Below, in pieces: positions 7,716-15,976 of a DNA stretch of 17,530 nt. Within the stretch, counting starts at the first letter, position 1, and each line of letters opens with the position of its first letter. A program made the position numbers and the translations under genes. Under the pieces are notes generated by a model, which was given only the letters and a program-made list of their open reading frames with translations, was not told where the DNA came from and ran no database searches. The DNA comes from UBA6901 sp035256085 (GTDB taxonomy: Bacteria > Pseudomonadota > Gammaproteobacteria > Acidiferrobacterales > UBA6901), in assembly GCA_035256085.1 (NCBI GenBank), contig DATEYP010000050.1, positions 1 to 17,530 on the forward strand, written 5' to 3'.

Positions 7716-8251
7716 ACCTGTTTTTCAAACGGCGTGTACTGCACCGCCACAACGCAATACTCCATCTCGCCCCCTTCGGCTTCGCTCAGGGCAGGCGTGG
7801 GCAGGGTCACGCGCACCTCGTCACCCGCGGTTTTCTTGAGCAGCGCGCGCGCCAGCGGTGAATCGATGCTGATCCAGCCCTTGGCCGGGTCGAACTCGTC
7901 CGGGCCGACGATCCGGTAGCAGACCAGCTTGCCGGCCTCGTCTTCCAGCTTTATCCAGGCACCGAAAAATATCCGGGTCGGGTCGTCGGGCGGGCGGTCC
8001 ACGACCTGGAGGTCCGGGATGCGCTTCTGCAGGTAGCGCACGCGCCGGTCGATTTCGCGCAGGCGCTTCTTGCCGTAGATGTATTCGGCGTTCTCCGAGC
8101 GGTCGCCTTGGGCGGCGGCCTCGGACACGGCCTGCGTCACCGACGGCCGCTCCACGCGCCACAGGTGGTTCAACTCATCGCGTAATTGCTGCATGCCTTC
8201 GGGCGTAATGTAGTTCGAGCTGGCCGGCTGGGGGAGACGCTGACGGCCCAT
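7706..8251 (-). CDS. greB: Transcription elongation factor GreB
   Basis: Binds RNA polymerase's secondary channel and stimulates cleavage of backtracked RNA. With ATG at 8251 the protein has 181 residues. The N-terminal coiled coil (about 15-85) carries the tip acidic residues D50 and E53 in QGDRSENAEYIYGKKRLREI, a signature that favours GreB over GreA. The C-terminal FKBP-like domain follows (from about 90). An earlier in-frame start would overlap the upstream peptidase gene, so 8251 is preferred. The family is usually near 160-170 residues; part of the excess is a short repeat-derived insert ALSEAEG (about 153-159, DNA 7773-7795) in a C-terminal loop. It is the last gene of the block and starts 11 bases after the M48 peptidase stop. 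Confidence 0.92.
   Translation of the reverse strand: MGRQRLPQPASSNYITPEGMQQLRDELNHLWRVERPSVTQAVSEAAAQGDRSENAEYIYGKKRLREIDRRVRYLQKRIPDLQVVDRPPDDPTRIFFGAWIKLEDEAGKLVCYRIVGPDEFDPAKGWISIDSPLARALLKKTAGDEVRVTLPTPALSEAEGGEMEYCVVAVQYTPFEKQVRP
7773..7795 (-). repeat. Single arm of the CCTGTCCTGAGC repeat inside greB
   Basis: On the minus strand this reads CCTGCCCTGAGCGAAGCC followed by GAAGG, matching the arms at 747-769 and 790-812 at most positions. It is translated in frame as PALSEAEG within GreB. Confidence 0.8.
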
Positions 8252-8262
8252 GGGGATTACGC

Positions 8263-10215
<1,953 letters not shown>

Positions 10216-10242
10216 GCTGGGCAAACAATGGCCCGTGCGTGT

Positions 10243-10830
10243 TTATGGGAACGACACCTTGGGCACGGCGCGCTTGGCCACATCCTCGATCTCGAGCATC
10301 GTCGCCGGCTTGAAGCGGAACAGGTTGGCGATCACGCCGCTCGGAAACATTTCGCAGGCGTTGTTGTAGTCCATGACCGAGTCGTTGTAACCCTGGCGTG
10401 AAAACGCCACGCGGTTCTCGGTGCTGGAGAGTTCTTCGGTCAGTTGCATCATGTTCTGGTTGGCCTTGAGGTCCGGGTAGGCCTCGGCCACGACCATCAG
10501 GCGCGACAGCGCGCCGGTGAGCGCGGTCTCGGCCGTGCCCAGCTGCTGCATGGCCGCGGCATTCGCCGGGTTGGCCTCGGCCGCCTTGAGGCCGGCGATC
10601 GCGGTGTTGCGCGCCTGGATCACGGCTTCGAGCGTCTCGCGCTCGTGCTTGATATAGCCCTTCACGGTCTCGACCAGGTTCGGGATCAGGTCGTGGCGGC
10701 GGGTGAGCTGCACGTCGATCTGCGCGAATGCGTTTTTCACGCGGTTGCGCAGCGTGACCAGCCGGTTGTACAGGCCGATGACGAACCCCAACAGCAGAAT
10801 GACGACGCCAAGAAAAATCCAGCCAGCCAT
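10243..10830 (-). CDS. lemA: LemA family protein
   Basis: A 195-residue LemA protein: an N-terminal membrane segment (about 3-21, WIFLGVVILLLGFVIGLYN), then a long helical domain with the family blocks YNRLVTLRNRVKNAFAQIDV, RRHDLIPNLVETVKGY and the C-terminal SRQGYNDSVMDYNNACEMFP. The ATG at 10830 has GGAGG ten bases upstream; an earlier in-frame start would add 13 unrelated residues. LemA genes are often found directly before M48/HtpX-like peptidases, as here, which suggests a shared role at the membrane, though LemA's biochemical function is not settled. It is first in a lemA-M48-greB block. Confidence 0.93.
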   Translation of the reverse strand: MAGWIFLGVVILLLGFVIGLYNRLVTLRNRVKNAFAQIDVQLTRRHDLIPNLVETVKGYIKHERETLEAVIQARNTAIAGLKAAEANPANAAAMQQLGTAETALTGALSRLMVVAEAYPDLKANQNMMQLTEELSSTENRVAFSRQGYNDSVMDYNNACEMFPSGVIANLFRFKPATMLEIEDVAKRAVPKVSFP

Positions 10831-10900
10831 GTTTGCCTCCGTATTGTTGTTCTTGAAGCCGGTACGCACCGGACAGAACTAGAAGTTCATTGCATAAACC

Positions 10901-10922
10901 CCCTCTCCCTTGAGGGAGAGGG
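10901..10922. repeat. CCCTCTCCC / GGGAGAGGG hairpin
   Basis: A perfect 9-bp stem (10901-10909 with 10914-10922, loop TTGA), followed by GGGGGAGAGGGTGATGGG. It is in the same repeat family as 2126-2410. It lies 71 bases upstream of lemA in a 317-base gap (10831-11147) with no gene. The rest of the gap holds an imperfect direct repeat (about 10977-11000 and 11028-11050, CTCGGCAATCGCTCC type). Confidence 0.7.
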
Positions 10923-11147
10923 CGGGGGAGAGGGTGATGGGAAAGCAACGCTGTGACATTTCGCCCCTCACCCGACCCTCGGCAATCGCTCCCGGCATTG
11001 CCCCCGATCGCTTGTTCCCGACGCCGCTCTCGACAATTGCTCCTGCATTGTTCTACCTTCGTCCATCCGTGGGCTCGTACCTCCTCCATCCATGCAGTCG
11101 GGATTCTCGAATAGTATAGCGAGCTTTATCCCCGGAAGCCTACCGGC

Positions 11148-11723
11148 TCAGCCCGCGTACAGGGCGCGGATCTCGGACAGGGCCTCGGGGAGATGCTCGA
11201 AACGGTGGCTGCCGCCCGGGAAGACGATGGACCGGCCGCAGCCGCGGAACGCGGCCTCAGCGAGGCGGTAATCGAGTACTTCGTCCTGTGCGTCGAGCAG
11301 CACCAGCGTCGGCACCTTCGGGTTGCACGGCTCGACGCGCTGCGCTTTGAGCGCGAGTACATCCTGCGCGGTCAGCACGGTTTCCCCGCCAGTGGCCGCG
11401 TTGCGGTGACGCCCGGTGTGGCGGGCGAGTGTCTCATCAGGACGCATGGAGGGATTGATGAGCACCATGCACGCGCCAAACTCCGGCGCGAGCCGCTGCG
11501 CCCAGAAACCGCCGAGCGAACTGCCGATGAGCATGAGCTTGCGGGTGTGCGGATTCTCGCGCCGCAGTCGGCGGATAAACTTGCGCAGCACGCGCAACGT
11601 CTCGTTGGCGCGGTGCGCCGGGTAGTCGGGCGCGAACACCGGCACCGGCGCGAGCTGTGCGCGCAGCCATGCGGCCTTTTGCGATTGGCCGCCGCTGTTG
11701 AAGCCGTGCAGGTAGATGATCAT
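11148..11723 (-). CDS. YqiA/YcfP-type alpha/beta-fold esterase
   Basis: A 191-residue cytoplasmic alpha/beta hydrolase of the COG3150 (YqiA/UPF0227) kind. It opens with MIIYLHGFNSGGQSQKA, has the nucleophile motif GSSLGG (Ser69), and likely acid and base at Asp147 (DAQDEVLDY) and His173 (GGSHRFEH), so the catalytic triad is complete. The length matches the family. The natural substrate is unknown; E. coli YqiA hydrolyses short-chain esters. The ATG at 11723 lacks a strong Shine-Dalgarno, but family starts of the form 'MIIYLHGF' support it. Upstream, 178 bases with repeats separate it from the peroxiredoxin gene, so independent expression is likely. Confidence 0.85.
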   Translation of the reverse strand: MIIYLHGFNSGGQSQKAAWLRAQLAPVPVFAPDYPAHRANETLRVLRKFIRRLRRENPHTRKLMLIGSSLGGFWAQRLAPEFGACMVLINPSMRPDETLARHTGRHRNAATGGETVLTAQDVLALKAQRVEPCNPKVPTLVLLDAQDEVLDYRLAEAAFRGCGRSIVFPGGSHRFEHLPEALSEIRALYAG

Positions 11724-11810
11724 CGGAATATTCTCACGCTCTACGGAACGCGGTATTTGGATGTCGGCGAAGGGAACATTGATTGCTCCCCTCTACCCAA
11801 GTGAATGAGT

Positions 11811-11874
11811 GTGCGCGCCAGCGCACGTCGGCTCACCCCCTTCTCCCTCCGGGAGAAGGGATGGGGATGAGGGG
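11811..11874. repeat. Two hairpins downstream of the peroxiredoxin gene
   Basis: Arms 11811-11816/11821-11826 (GTGCGC, loop GCCA) and arms 11838-11847/11851-11860 (CCCTTCTCCC, loop TCC) are perfect. The 30 bases 11845-11874 are the inverse of 2215-2244. They lie after the minus-strand peroxiredoxin gene and may help end its transcript, but no T tract follows. Confidence 0.65.
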
Positions 11875-11901
11875 AGAGAACGAAGCGACGCGCCGTGCGC
11901 G

Positions 11902-12456
11902 TCAGGCCCCCGGCTTGCGCATCCCGGACATCCCTTTCTGCAATTCCTTAATATCCTGTTGCAGCTCGCGGCTGTGGCTGGCCGGCCTCACGTTGCGATA
12001 GATGTTCGCTATGCGCCCTTCCGGATCGATGACAAAGGTGTGACGCTTGGCGATCCGCATCGGGCCAATCGACCAGAGCGCACCGTAGGCGCGCGCCACG
12101 CCGCCCTCGGTGTCGGCAAGCAGCGGGAACGGCAGGCGGTATTTTTCTGCAAAGCGCGCATGGCTTTTGGTATCGTCCATACTGATACCCAGGATCTGTA
12201 CGTTGAGCGCGCGCAGCGCCGGAAGGTTGTCCCGAAAGTTGCAGGCCTCGGTGGTGCACCCGGGGGTGTCGTCTTTCGGATAGAAGTACAACACCACCCA
12301 GCGACCGCGATAGTTGGCAAGCGTGTGCGTTTTGGCCTCCTGATCCAGGAGCGTGAACTTCGGCGCCGCGCTGCCGGCAGCCAATTCGTCAGCCTGCACG
12401 CCTTGCAGGCCGATTAAAGCCAGCAGTCCGGCGCCTCCGCGCTTAAGCAGCAACAT
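11902..12456 (-). CDS. Exported peroxiredoxin, BCP/PrxQ family
   Basis: A 184-residue thiol peroxidase. The thioredoxin-like fold has the family motif FYPKDDTPGCTTEACNFRD, giving the peroxidatic Cys67 and a resolving Cys72 five residues later, the atypical 2-Cys PrxQ arrangement. Unlike E. coli Bcp (about 156 residues), it has an N-terminal extension (LLLKRGGAGLLALIGLQGVQA) that reads as a signal peptide with likely cleavage after Ala22, placing the enzyme in the periplasm. The ATG at 12456 lies five bases after the stop of the chalcone-isomerase-like gene, and its Shine-Dalgarno (AAGGAGT) overlaps that stop, so the two are translationally coupled. Confidence 0.9.
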   Translation of the reverse strand: MLLLKRGGAGLLALIGLQGVQADELAAGSAAPKFTLLDQEAKTHTLANYRGRWVVLYFYPKDDTPGCTTEACNFRDNLPALRALNVQILGISMDDTKSHARFAEKYRLPFPLLADTEGGVARAYGALWSIGPMRIAKRHTFVIDPEGRIANIYRNVRPASHSRELQQDIKELQKGMSGMRKPGA

Positions 12457-12461
12457 GCAGG

Positions 12462-13028
12462 TTACTCCTTGCCGCCCAGCACGGCTTTTTTGAGGTTGGC
12501 GTCGGCCGGGTTCGCGCCGACCCAGGCCGTGAGCAGGGCGTTCTGGAAATCCACGCCGCCGATGCTGCCGCGCAGCTTGTCATTGAGCCACACCTCGGTC
12601 TCGCCGCGTGGCCGCATCTCGATGCGCAGCACATCGTTGTCCCGAACGCTGCCGATCAAGGTGTTCAACTGATCGACCCGTGAACGCAATGCCTGCATCT
12701 CGGCCACCGTGTGGTTGGCGGCAATGCCGTCGTTCCAGGCGGCAGCAAGCTTGTCCTGCCCCACGTCGCGTAGAAAGTGCATGCGCATGATGCGCGGCGA
12801 CCCCGCGTCCAGAACCGCCTTGGCCTGGCTGGCCGGTTGCGCCAGGTAGAGCGCGCCGATGTACACCTTGATGAATAATTTCTTGCGGTAACCGGCGCCA
12901 TTCAGTACCAGCGGCTTACTTTCGCCGGTCAGAACCAGGCTGTCGGGAATCTTCACCCCGTCCAGGTCACGCGCCAGCGCGGGCGCGGCAATGAGCAGCA
13001 GGGCAGTAAACGCAGCAATCGGCCTCAT
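12462..13028 (-). CDS. Chalcone-isomerase-like periplasmic protein
   Basis: A 188-residue protein with a signal peptide (MRPIAAFTALLLIAAPALA, cleavage after about residue 19). The mature part carries the bacterial chalcone-isomerase-fold pattern: DLDGVKIPDSL, LNGAGYRKKLFIKVYIGALYL and RIMRMHFLRDVG, ending with a 'GGVDFQNALLTAWVG' segment. Bacterial members are exported and their function is not known; flavonoid chemistry should not be assumed. The start has AGGGACC upstream and a good sigma-70 type promoter at 13059-13088. It forms an operon with the downstream exported peroxiredoxin, which hints at a role in periplasmic redox or lipid handling, but this is inference. Confidence 0.85.
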   Translation of the reverse strand: MRPIAAFTALLLIAAPALARDLDGVKIPDSLVLTGESKPLVLNGAGYRKKLFIKVYIGALYLAQPASQAKAVLDAGSPRIMRMHFLRDVGQDKLAAAWNDGIAANHTVAEMQALRSRVDQLNTLIGSVRDNDVLRIEMRPRGETEVWLNDKLRGSIGGVDFQNALLTAWVGANPADANLKKAVLGGKE

Positions 13029-13058
13029 GCAGGGTCCCTTTGTATGATTGGCCTGGCC

Positions 13059-13088
13059 ATCATAGCCTGAAACCGCTCACGCTGTGAA
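13059..13088 (-). promoter_or_regulatory. Sigma-70 type promoter for the chalcone-isomerase-like/peroxiredoxin operon
   Basis: On the minus strand TTCACA (13088-13083) and TATGAT (13064-13059) are separated by 18 bases. Each hexamer matches the consensus at five of six positions. The -10 lies 30 bases before the ATG at 13028, leaving a short leader. Confidence 0.6.
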
Positions 13089-13181
13089 CGCGCGGCCATT
13101 GCCAGCCGCCGCGTCAAGCTGCAATGATAGGGGCGCGGGACGCAATCGCACCCGGTGTGTATAAACATAAAAACGGCGTTT

Positions 13182-13313
13182 AGCCACAGATGAACGCAGA
13201 TTTATGCAAATGAATCAGGCCATTGATGCACCGAAGCCGTTCACCCTTCTGGTGGGCCGGCGAATACAGGCAGCGCATTGAATAGCCATGTTTATCTGCG
13301 TTCATTTGCGGCT
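13182..13313. repeat. CAGAT inverted repeat, copy C
   Basis: Left arm 13182-13214 (AGCCACAGATGAACGCAGAT, then a CAAATGAA unit) and right arm 13294-13313 (ATCTGCGTTCATTTGCGGCT) flank a longer centre. The core 13219-13283 matches copy D at 59 of 65 positions. Confidence 0.85.
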
Positions 13314-13420
13314 GACTGCTTTTTCCAGGATAAAGGAACCTCGAATAACCGGTATTCCGCGCCTGCCTGGGAATGGTGGGATCACGATTTAAGGAGAACC
13401 CATAAACCAAAAACGGCATT

Positions 13421-13542
13421 AGCCGCAGATGAACACAGATTAACGCAAATGAACCATGCCATTGAGACACCGAAGCCGTTCACCCGTTTGGTGGGCTGGC
13501 GAATACAGGCAGGGCATTGAATATCTGCGTTCATCTGCGGCT
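13421..13542. repeat. CAGAT inverted repeat, copy D
   Basis: Left arm 13421-13453 (AGCCGCAGATGAACACAGAT, then a CAAATGAA unit) and right arm 13523-13542 (ATCTGCGTTCATCTGCGGCT). The core is 13458-13522. Its end lies 66 bases before the cls start. Confidence 0.85.
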
Positions 13543-13572
13543 GATTGCTTTTTCCAGGATTAAGGAATCTTC

Positions 13573-13629
13573 ATGACCTCGCCCACAAACGCGGTGTGTA
13601 TCACAGAATGGATCTTCCAGCCCGGCTGA
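13573..13629 (+). CDS. Possible 18-codon leader ORF overlapping the cls start
   Basis: ATG at 13573 has AAGGAA (13562-13567) at ideal spacing and runs 18 codons to TGA at 13627, passing the cls ATG at 13608 in another frame. It may couple translation to cls, or be a chance frame made by the repeat unit that supplies the AAGGAA. Confidence 0.3.
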   Translation: MTSPTNAVCITEWIFQPG

Positions 13630-14762
13630 AATTTCAATTTCCCTGGCGCCGCGGCAACCGCTTCGAGCTGCTGGTGGACGGCCACGCGTATTTTCCGCGC
13701 ATGCTCGAAGCCGTTGAGTTGGCGCGCCGCTATGTTCTGCTTGAAATTTACCTGTTCGAGTCCGGCGTAGTCGCAAGCCGGTTTATCGGGGCGCTGGCGA
13801 GCGCCGCCAGCCGTGGCGTGGTGGTCAAAGTGCTCATCGACGACTTCGGTGCTGCAAAGCTTCTGGACAGCGACCGCGCACGGCTTACCGGCGCCGGCGT
13901 GGACCTGTTGTTCTACAACCCGGTGCATCTGCGCAAGTGGTTCGGCAACATGCTCCGCGACCATCGCAAGCTGCTGATCGTGGACGGCGAGGTGGCGTTC
14001 GTGAGCGGCACCGGCATCACCGACGAGTTCGATGACCCGAAGAAACCCGCGCGCAGCTGGCGCGAAACCGCGGTGCGCATCAGTGGTCCGGAGCTGGCCG
14101 ACTGGCAGGAGCTGTTCATACGCGTCTGGAACCGGTACGCCGCGCAGGATTTGCAGCTGTCCGAATCCGCGCCGCACACCGAGCCGGCGGACATGCGTGG
14201 GCGTGTGGCGATCGCCAGTCCCCTGCGTGCGCAGGACATCCGCCGCTCGCTTTACCGCCGCGTGCGCGACGCCAGGCAGTGCGTGTGGCTCGCCACCGCC
14301 TATTTCGTGCCGTCGCGCAAGCTCTTGCGCGCGCTCAAGCAGGCAGTGGAGCAGGGCGCGGACGTGCGTCTGCTCCTGCCCGGCCGGCACACCGATCATC
14401 CCGCCATCCGCCATGCCGGGCGGCGCTTTTACAGCTCGCTGCTGCGTCACGGCGTGCGCATTTTCGAATACCAGCCGCGCTTCCTGCACGCCAAGACCCT
14501 GCTGTGCGATCAGTGGGTGTCGATCGGCTCCAGCAACTTCGACCGCTGGAACCTGCGCTGGAACCTGGAGGCGAATCAGGAAGTGGACGACCCGGGCTTC
14601 GCCGCGAGTGTGCACGCCATGTTCGAGGCGGATCTCAAGGTGAGCGTCGAAATCGACAAGGAACAGTGGAAACGCCGCCGCTGGATCACGCGCCTGCGCG
14701 AGCACCTGTGGGGCAGGGTGGACATGTGGCTGGAGAATCTTGGACGGCGGCGGGTGAAGTAG
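13608..14762 (+). CDS. Cardiolipin synthase-like phospholipase D protein, ClsB type
   Basis: A 384-residue protein with two phospholipase D motifs: H119-x-K121 with D126 (DHRKLLIVDG, then SGTGITDEF) and H294-x-K296 with D301 (LHAKTLLCD, then IGSSNFDRWN). Both sites are complete. There is no N-terminal membrane segment, which fits ClsB-type enzymes (E. coli ClsB is about 413 residues) rather than ClsA. It likely makes cardiolipin or a related phospholipid at the inner membrane. The ATG at 13608 is chosen since the residues before it are repeat-derived, but it has no Shine-Dalgarno; GTG at 13596 is an alternative. The only strong ribosome site upstream serves an 18-codon ORF (13573) overlapping the start. 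Confidence 0.85.
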   Translation: MDLPARLKFQFPWRRGNRFELLVDGHAYFPRMLEAVELARRYVLLEIYLFESGVVASRFIGALASAASRGVVVKVLIDDFGAAKLLDSDRARLTGAGVDLLFYNPVHLRKWFGNMLRDHRKLLIVDGEVAFVSGTGITDEFDDPKKPARSWRETAVRISGPELADWQELFIRVWNRYAAQDLQLSESAPHTEPADMRGRVAIASPLRAQDIRRSLYRRVRDARQCVWLATAYFVPSRKLLRALKQAVEQGADVRLLLPGRHTDHPAIRHAGRRFYSSLLRHGVRIFEYQPRFLHAKTLLCDQWVSIGSSNFDRWNLRWNLEANQEVDDPGFAASVHAMFEADLKVSVEIDKEQWKRRRWITRLREHLWGRVDMWLENLGRRRVK

Positions 14763-14883
14763 AACTAGTGCAGGCAAGCGCAATGCATCCCTGCGTTAAC
14801 CCATCGTTGTGTAAAACTGGGCGCATATCCCCGCGAGTGGGGCGACGTGCACGAAGAGGATGTTGTGGCTTATGGGGAATGAT

Positions 14884-14916
14884 TGATGGGGTACGCTGCG
14901 CTTCACCCATCCTACG
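14884..14916. repeat. GATGGGGTACGCTGCGCTTCACCCATC palindrome
   Basis: Outer arms GATGGG and CCCATC surround TACGCTGCGCTT, ending CCTACG. It has the form of a short repeat common in gammaproteobacterial intergenic DNA (GGGTTACGC...GCGTAACCC type). It lies in the 247-base gap between cls and the PH-domain gene. Confidence 0.5.
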
Positions 14917-14929
14917 CGGGCTTATTGGC

Positions 14930-14999
14930 ATTGAACGCCCCGCGCAAGCCGCCCGGGAGGCCACCGGCGTCTCCGAGTCAGCTCGCGCGAATGTTGGAA
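14930..14999 (-). other. Degenerate attC-like site (end of array)
   Basis: A 70-base imperfect palindrome after the PH-domain gene. Read on the minus strand it begins TTCCAAC and ends GTTCAAT, each one base off the core consensus. The arms pair through CGCGCGAGC with GCTTGCGCG. No cassette is seen beyond it, so it probably closes the array. Confidence 0.55.
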
Positions 15000-15009
15000 C
15001 GCAAACTGA

Positions 15010-15405
15010 CTAAACACTTTCGATCTTTCTTTTTACGCTCATTGGGTCATCAATGTTCTTGAACAGAACATCACTGATTCCACGCCCGGTGACTTTTACG
15101 GTACCAAAACCGAACATACGTCCAAAGACGCCCTGAATGATCTCAACCGTCTCGATGGACGATATTTTCATTTCTTCGGATTTTCTGCTGATAATCCCCC
15201 GCTTCAGAATGACGCGCTTGTTGGTGACCCCCTGTTCAATGCTGCGCAATCTCAGCCACTCCCAGATGGCGAGGAGCAGAGTAATTCCGAGAGTGGGTAT
15301 CGCCAAAATAACCCAAATGACCATTGGGACTTTTGAGAACCAGTGAAGCTTGAATAGCCCCCGCACCTCCTCGCCATGTGACAACGATTCCTGGATGTAC
15401 CCCAC
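15010..15405 (-). CDS. PH-domain (bPH2/YdbT-like) membrane protein
   Basis: A 131-residue protein starting at GTG 15405, with AGGAG eight bases upstream. A membrane segment at about 26-48 (VPMVIWVILAIPTLGITLLL) precedes a bacterial PH domain of the DUF304 kind, seen in VTNKRVILKRGIISRKSEEM and IETVEIIQGVFGRMFGFGTV. Such proteins are short membrane-anchored modules of unknown molecular role. It is the last cassette of the array. Its upstream attC (15421-15487) ends 16 bases before the start codon, so the ribosome site lies immediately after the recombination point, a usual cassette arrangement. Confidence 0.82.
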   Translation of the reverse strand: MGYIQESLSHGEEVRGLFKLHWFSKVPMVIWVILAIPTLGITLLLAIWEWLRLRSIEQGVTNKRVILKRGIISRKSEEMKISSIETVEIIQGVFGRMFGFGTVKVTGRGISDVLFKNIDDPMSVKRKIESV

Positions 15406-15420
15406 TGGTTTCTCCTCTTG

Positions 15421-15487
15421 AGTTAACGACCAAGCTCAGACGCGACGGCGCGTTAGCGCCGACGTCAGCTGGAGCGCCTGGTTATGC
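15421..15487 (-). other. attC site between the tautomerase and PH-domain cassettes
   Basis: A 67-base imperfect palindrome. On the minus strand it starts GCATAAC and ends GTTAACT, with inner boxes GGCGCTCCAGC and GTCTGAGCTTGG. Its inner sequence closely matches the site at 15910-15976, which suggests both cassettes came from the same kind of integron. Confidence 0.8.
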
Positions 15488-15496
15488 GCCCGATAG

Positions 15497-15886
15497 CTAA
15501 ACATTGACCTTGAACCCAAGATCGACCTCCGAGGCGGGAACACCGCCACGAATACCCCAGTTCTCCAAAGGAACTTCGTACAAGACGATTCTAATATCCT
15601 TCGGATCAATACCGAACTCTCCGAAGCGCCTGACGATGCCTCGATACAGATTGCGTTTAGCCTCCAGCGACCGCCCAAGAAACAGAGAGACTTCAACAAG
15701 AGTGAAGTTTTCCGAAGTATCCGGCGGAGATGCAAAGTGTTCGGGGCGATGCTCAACGAAGCGAACGAGCTTGTCTTGTTCCGGGATATTTAACGCCTCG
15801 ACCATCGCGGCGTGAGTTGCCTCGATGAATTGTTGCTGTATCTCGGGAGGCCAGCATTTTTTTACTTCTATTCTGGTGATTGGCAT
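15497..15886 (-). CDS. Tautomerase family protein
   Basis: A 129-residue protein that begins MPITRIEVKKCWP. Proline 2, N-terminal after Met removal, is the catalytic base of the 4-oxalocrotonate tautomerase/MIF superfamily, and the length is about twice the 4-OT unit, as in the tandem beta-alpha-beta members. A second half is visible from about 65 (FTLVEVSLFLGRSLEAKR, then IVLYEVPLENWGIRGG). The substrate is unknown. The ATG at 15886 has AGGGA ten bases upstream. It is a cassette gene, with its stop ten bases before its attC. Confidence 0.82.
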   Translation of the reverse strand: MPITRIEVKKCWPPEIQQQFIEATHAAMVEALNIPEQDKLVRFVEHRPEHFASPPDTSENFTLVEVSLFLGRSLEAKRNLYRGIVRRFGEFGIDPKDIRIVLYEVPLENWGIRGGVPASEVDLGFKVNV

Positions 15887-15909
15887 TTACGTTCCCTGTG
15901 TATTTACTG

Positions 15910-15976
15910 GTGCATCGACCTAGCTCAGACGCGGTGCCACGTCAGCGGCGACGTCGGCTGGAGCGCCTTGTTGGGC
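15910..15976 (-). other. attC site between the Nudix and tautomerase cassettes
   Basis: 67 bases. On the minus strand it starts GCCCAAC, a perfect RYYYAAC core, and shares GGCGCTCCAGC and GTCTGAGCTAGG with the 15421 site. The far core is GATGCAC instead of GTTRRRY, so the recombination side looks mutated. The Nudix reading frame ends inside it at 15925. Confidence 0.75.

Larger units (their letters stand above)
13170..13567. repeat. Tandem duplication of a structured repeat unit
   Basis: Two related units (13170-13337 and 13409-13567) have a period of 239 bases. Each starts AAAAACGGC, contains a CAGAT inverted repeat with a conserved 65-base core, and ends TGCTTTTTCCAGGAT followed by AAGGAA. 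They fill most of the 579-base gene-free gap 13029-13607 between the divergent chalcone-isomerase-like and cls genes. Confidence 0.85.

Noticed and set aside
13170..13567. CRISPR-like array
   Set aside because: Only two units, with inverted arms and a conserved, not variable, centre; the period of 239 bases is too long and there are no cas genes.
13029..13607. Retron or diversity-generating element suggested by the structured repeats
   Set aside because: No reverse transcriptase or template/variable repeat pair is present in the window.
13560..14783. 407-codon minus frame opposite cls
   Set aside because: Shadow of the phospholipase D gene, whose two HKD motifs fix the coding strand.
14831..14844. 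CCCC-GCGAGT-GGGG hairpin as a terminator after cls
   Set aside because: The stem is only four pairs and no T tract follows.
15436..15756. 106-codon alternative minus frame ending in ALTRRRV
   Set aside because: It overlaps the well-supported tautomerase frame; its tail is attC sequence and the body has no domain.
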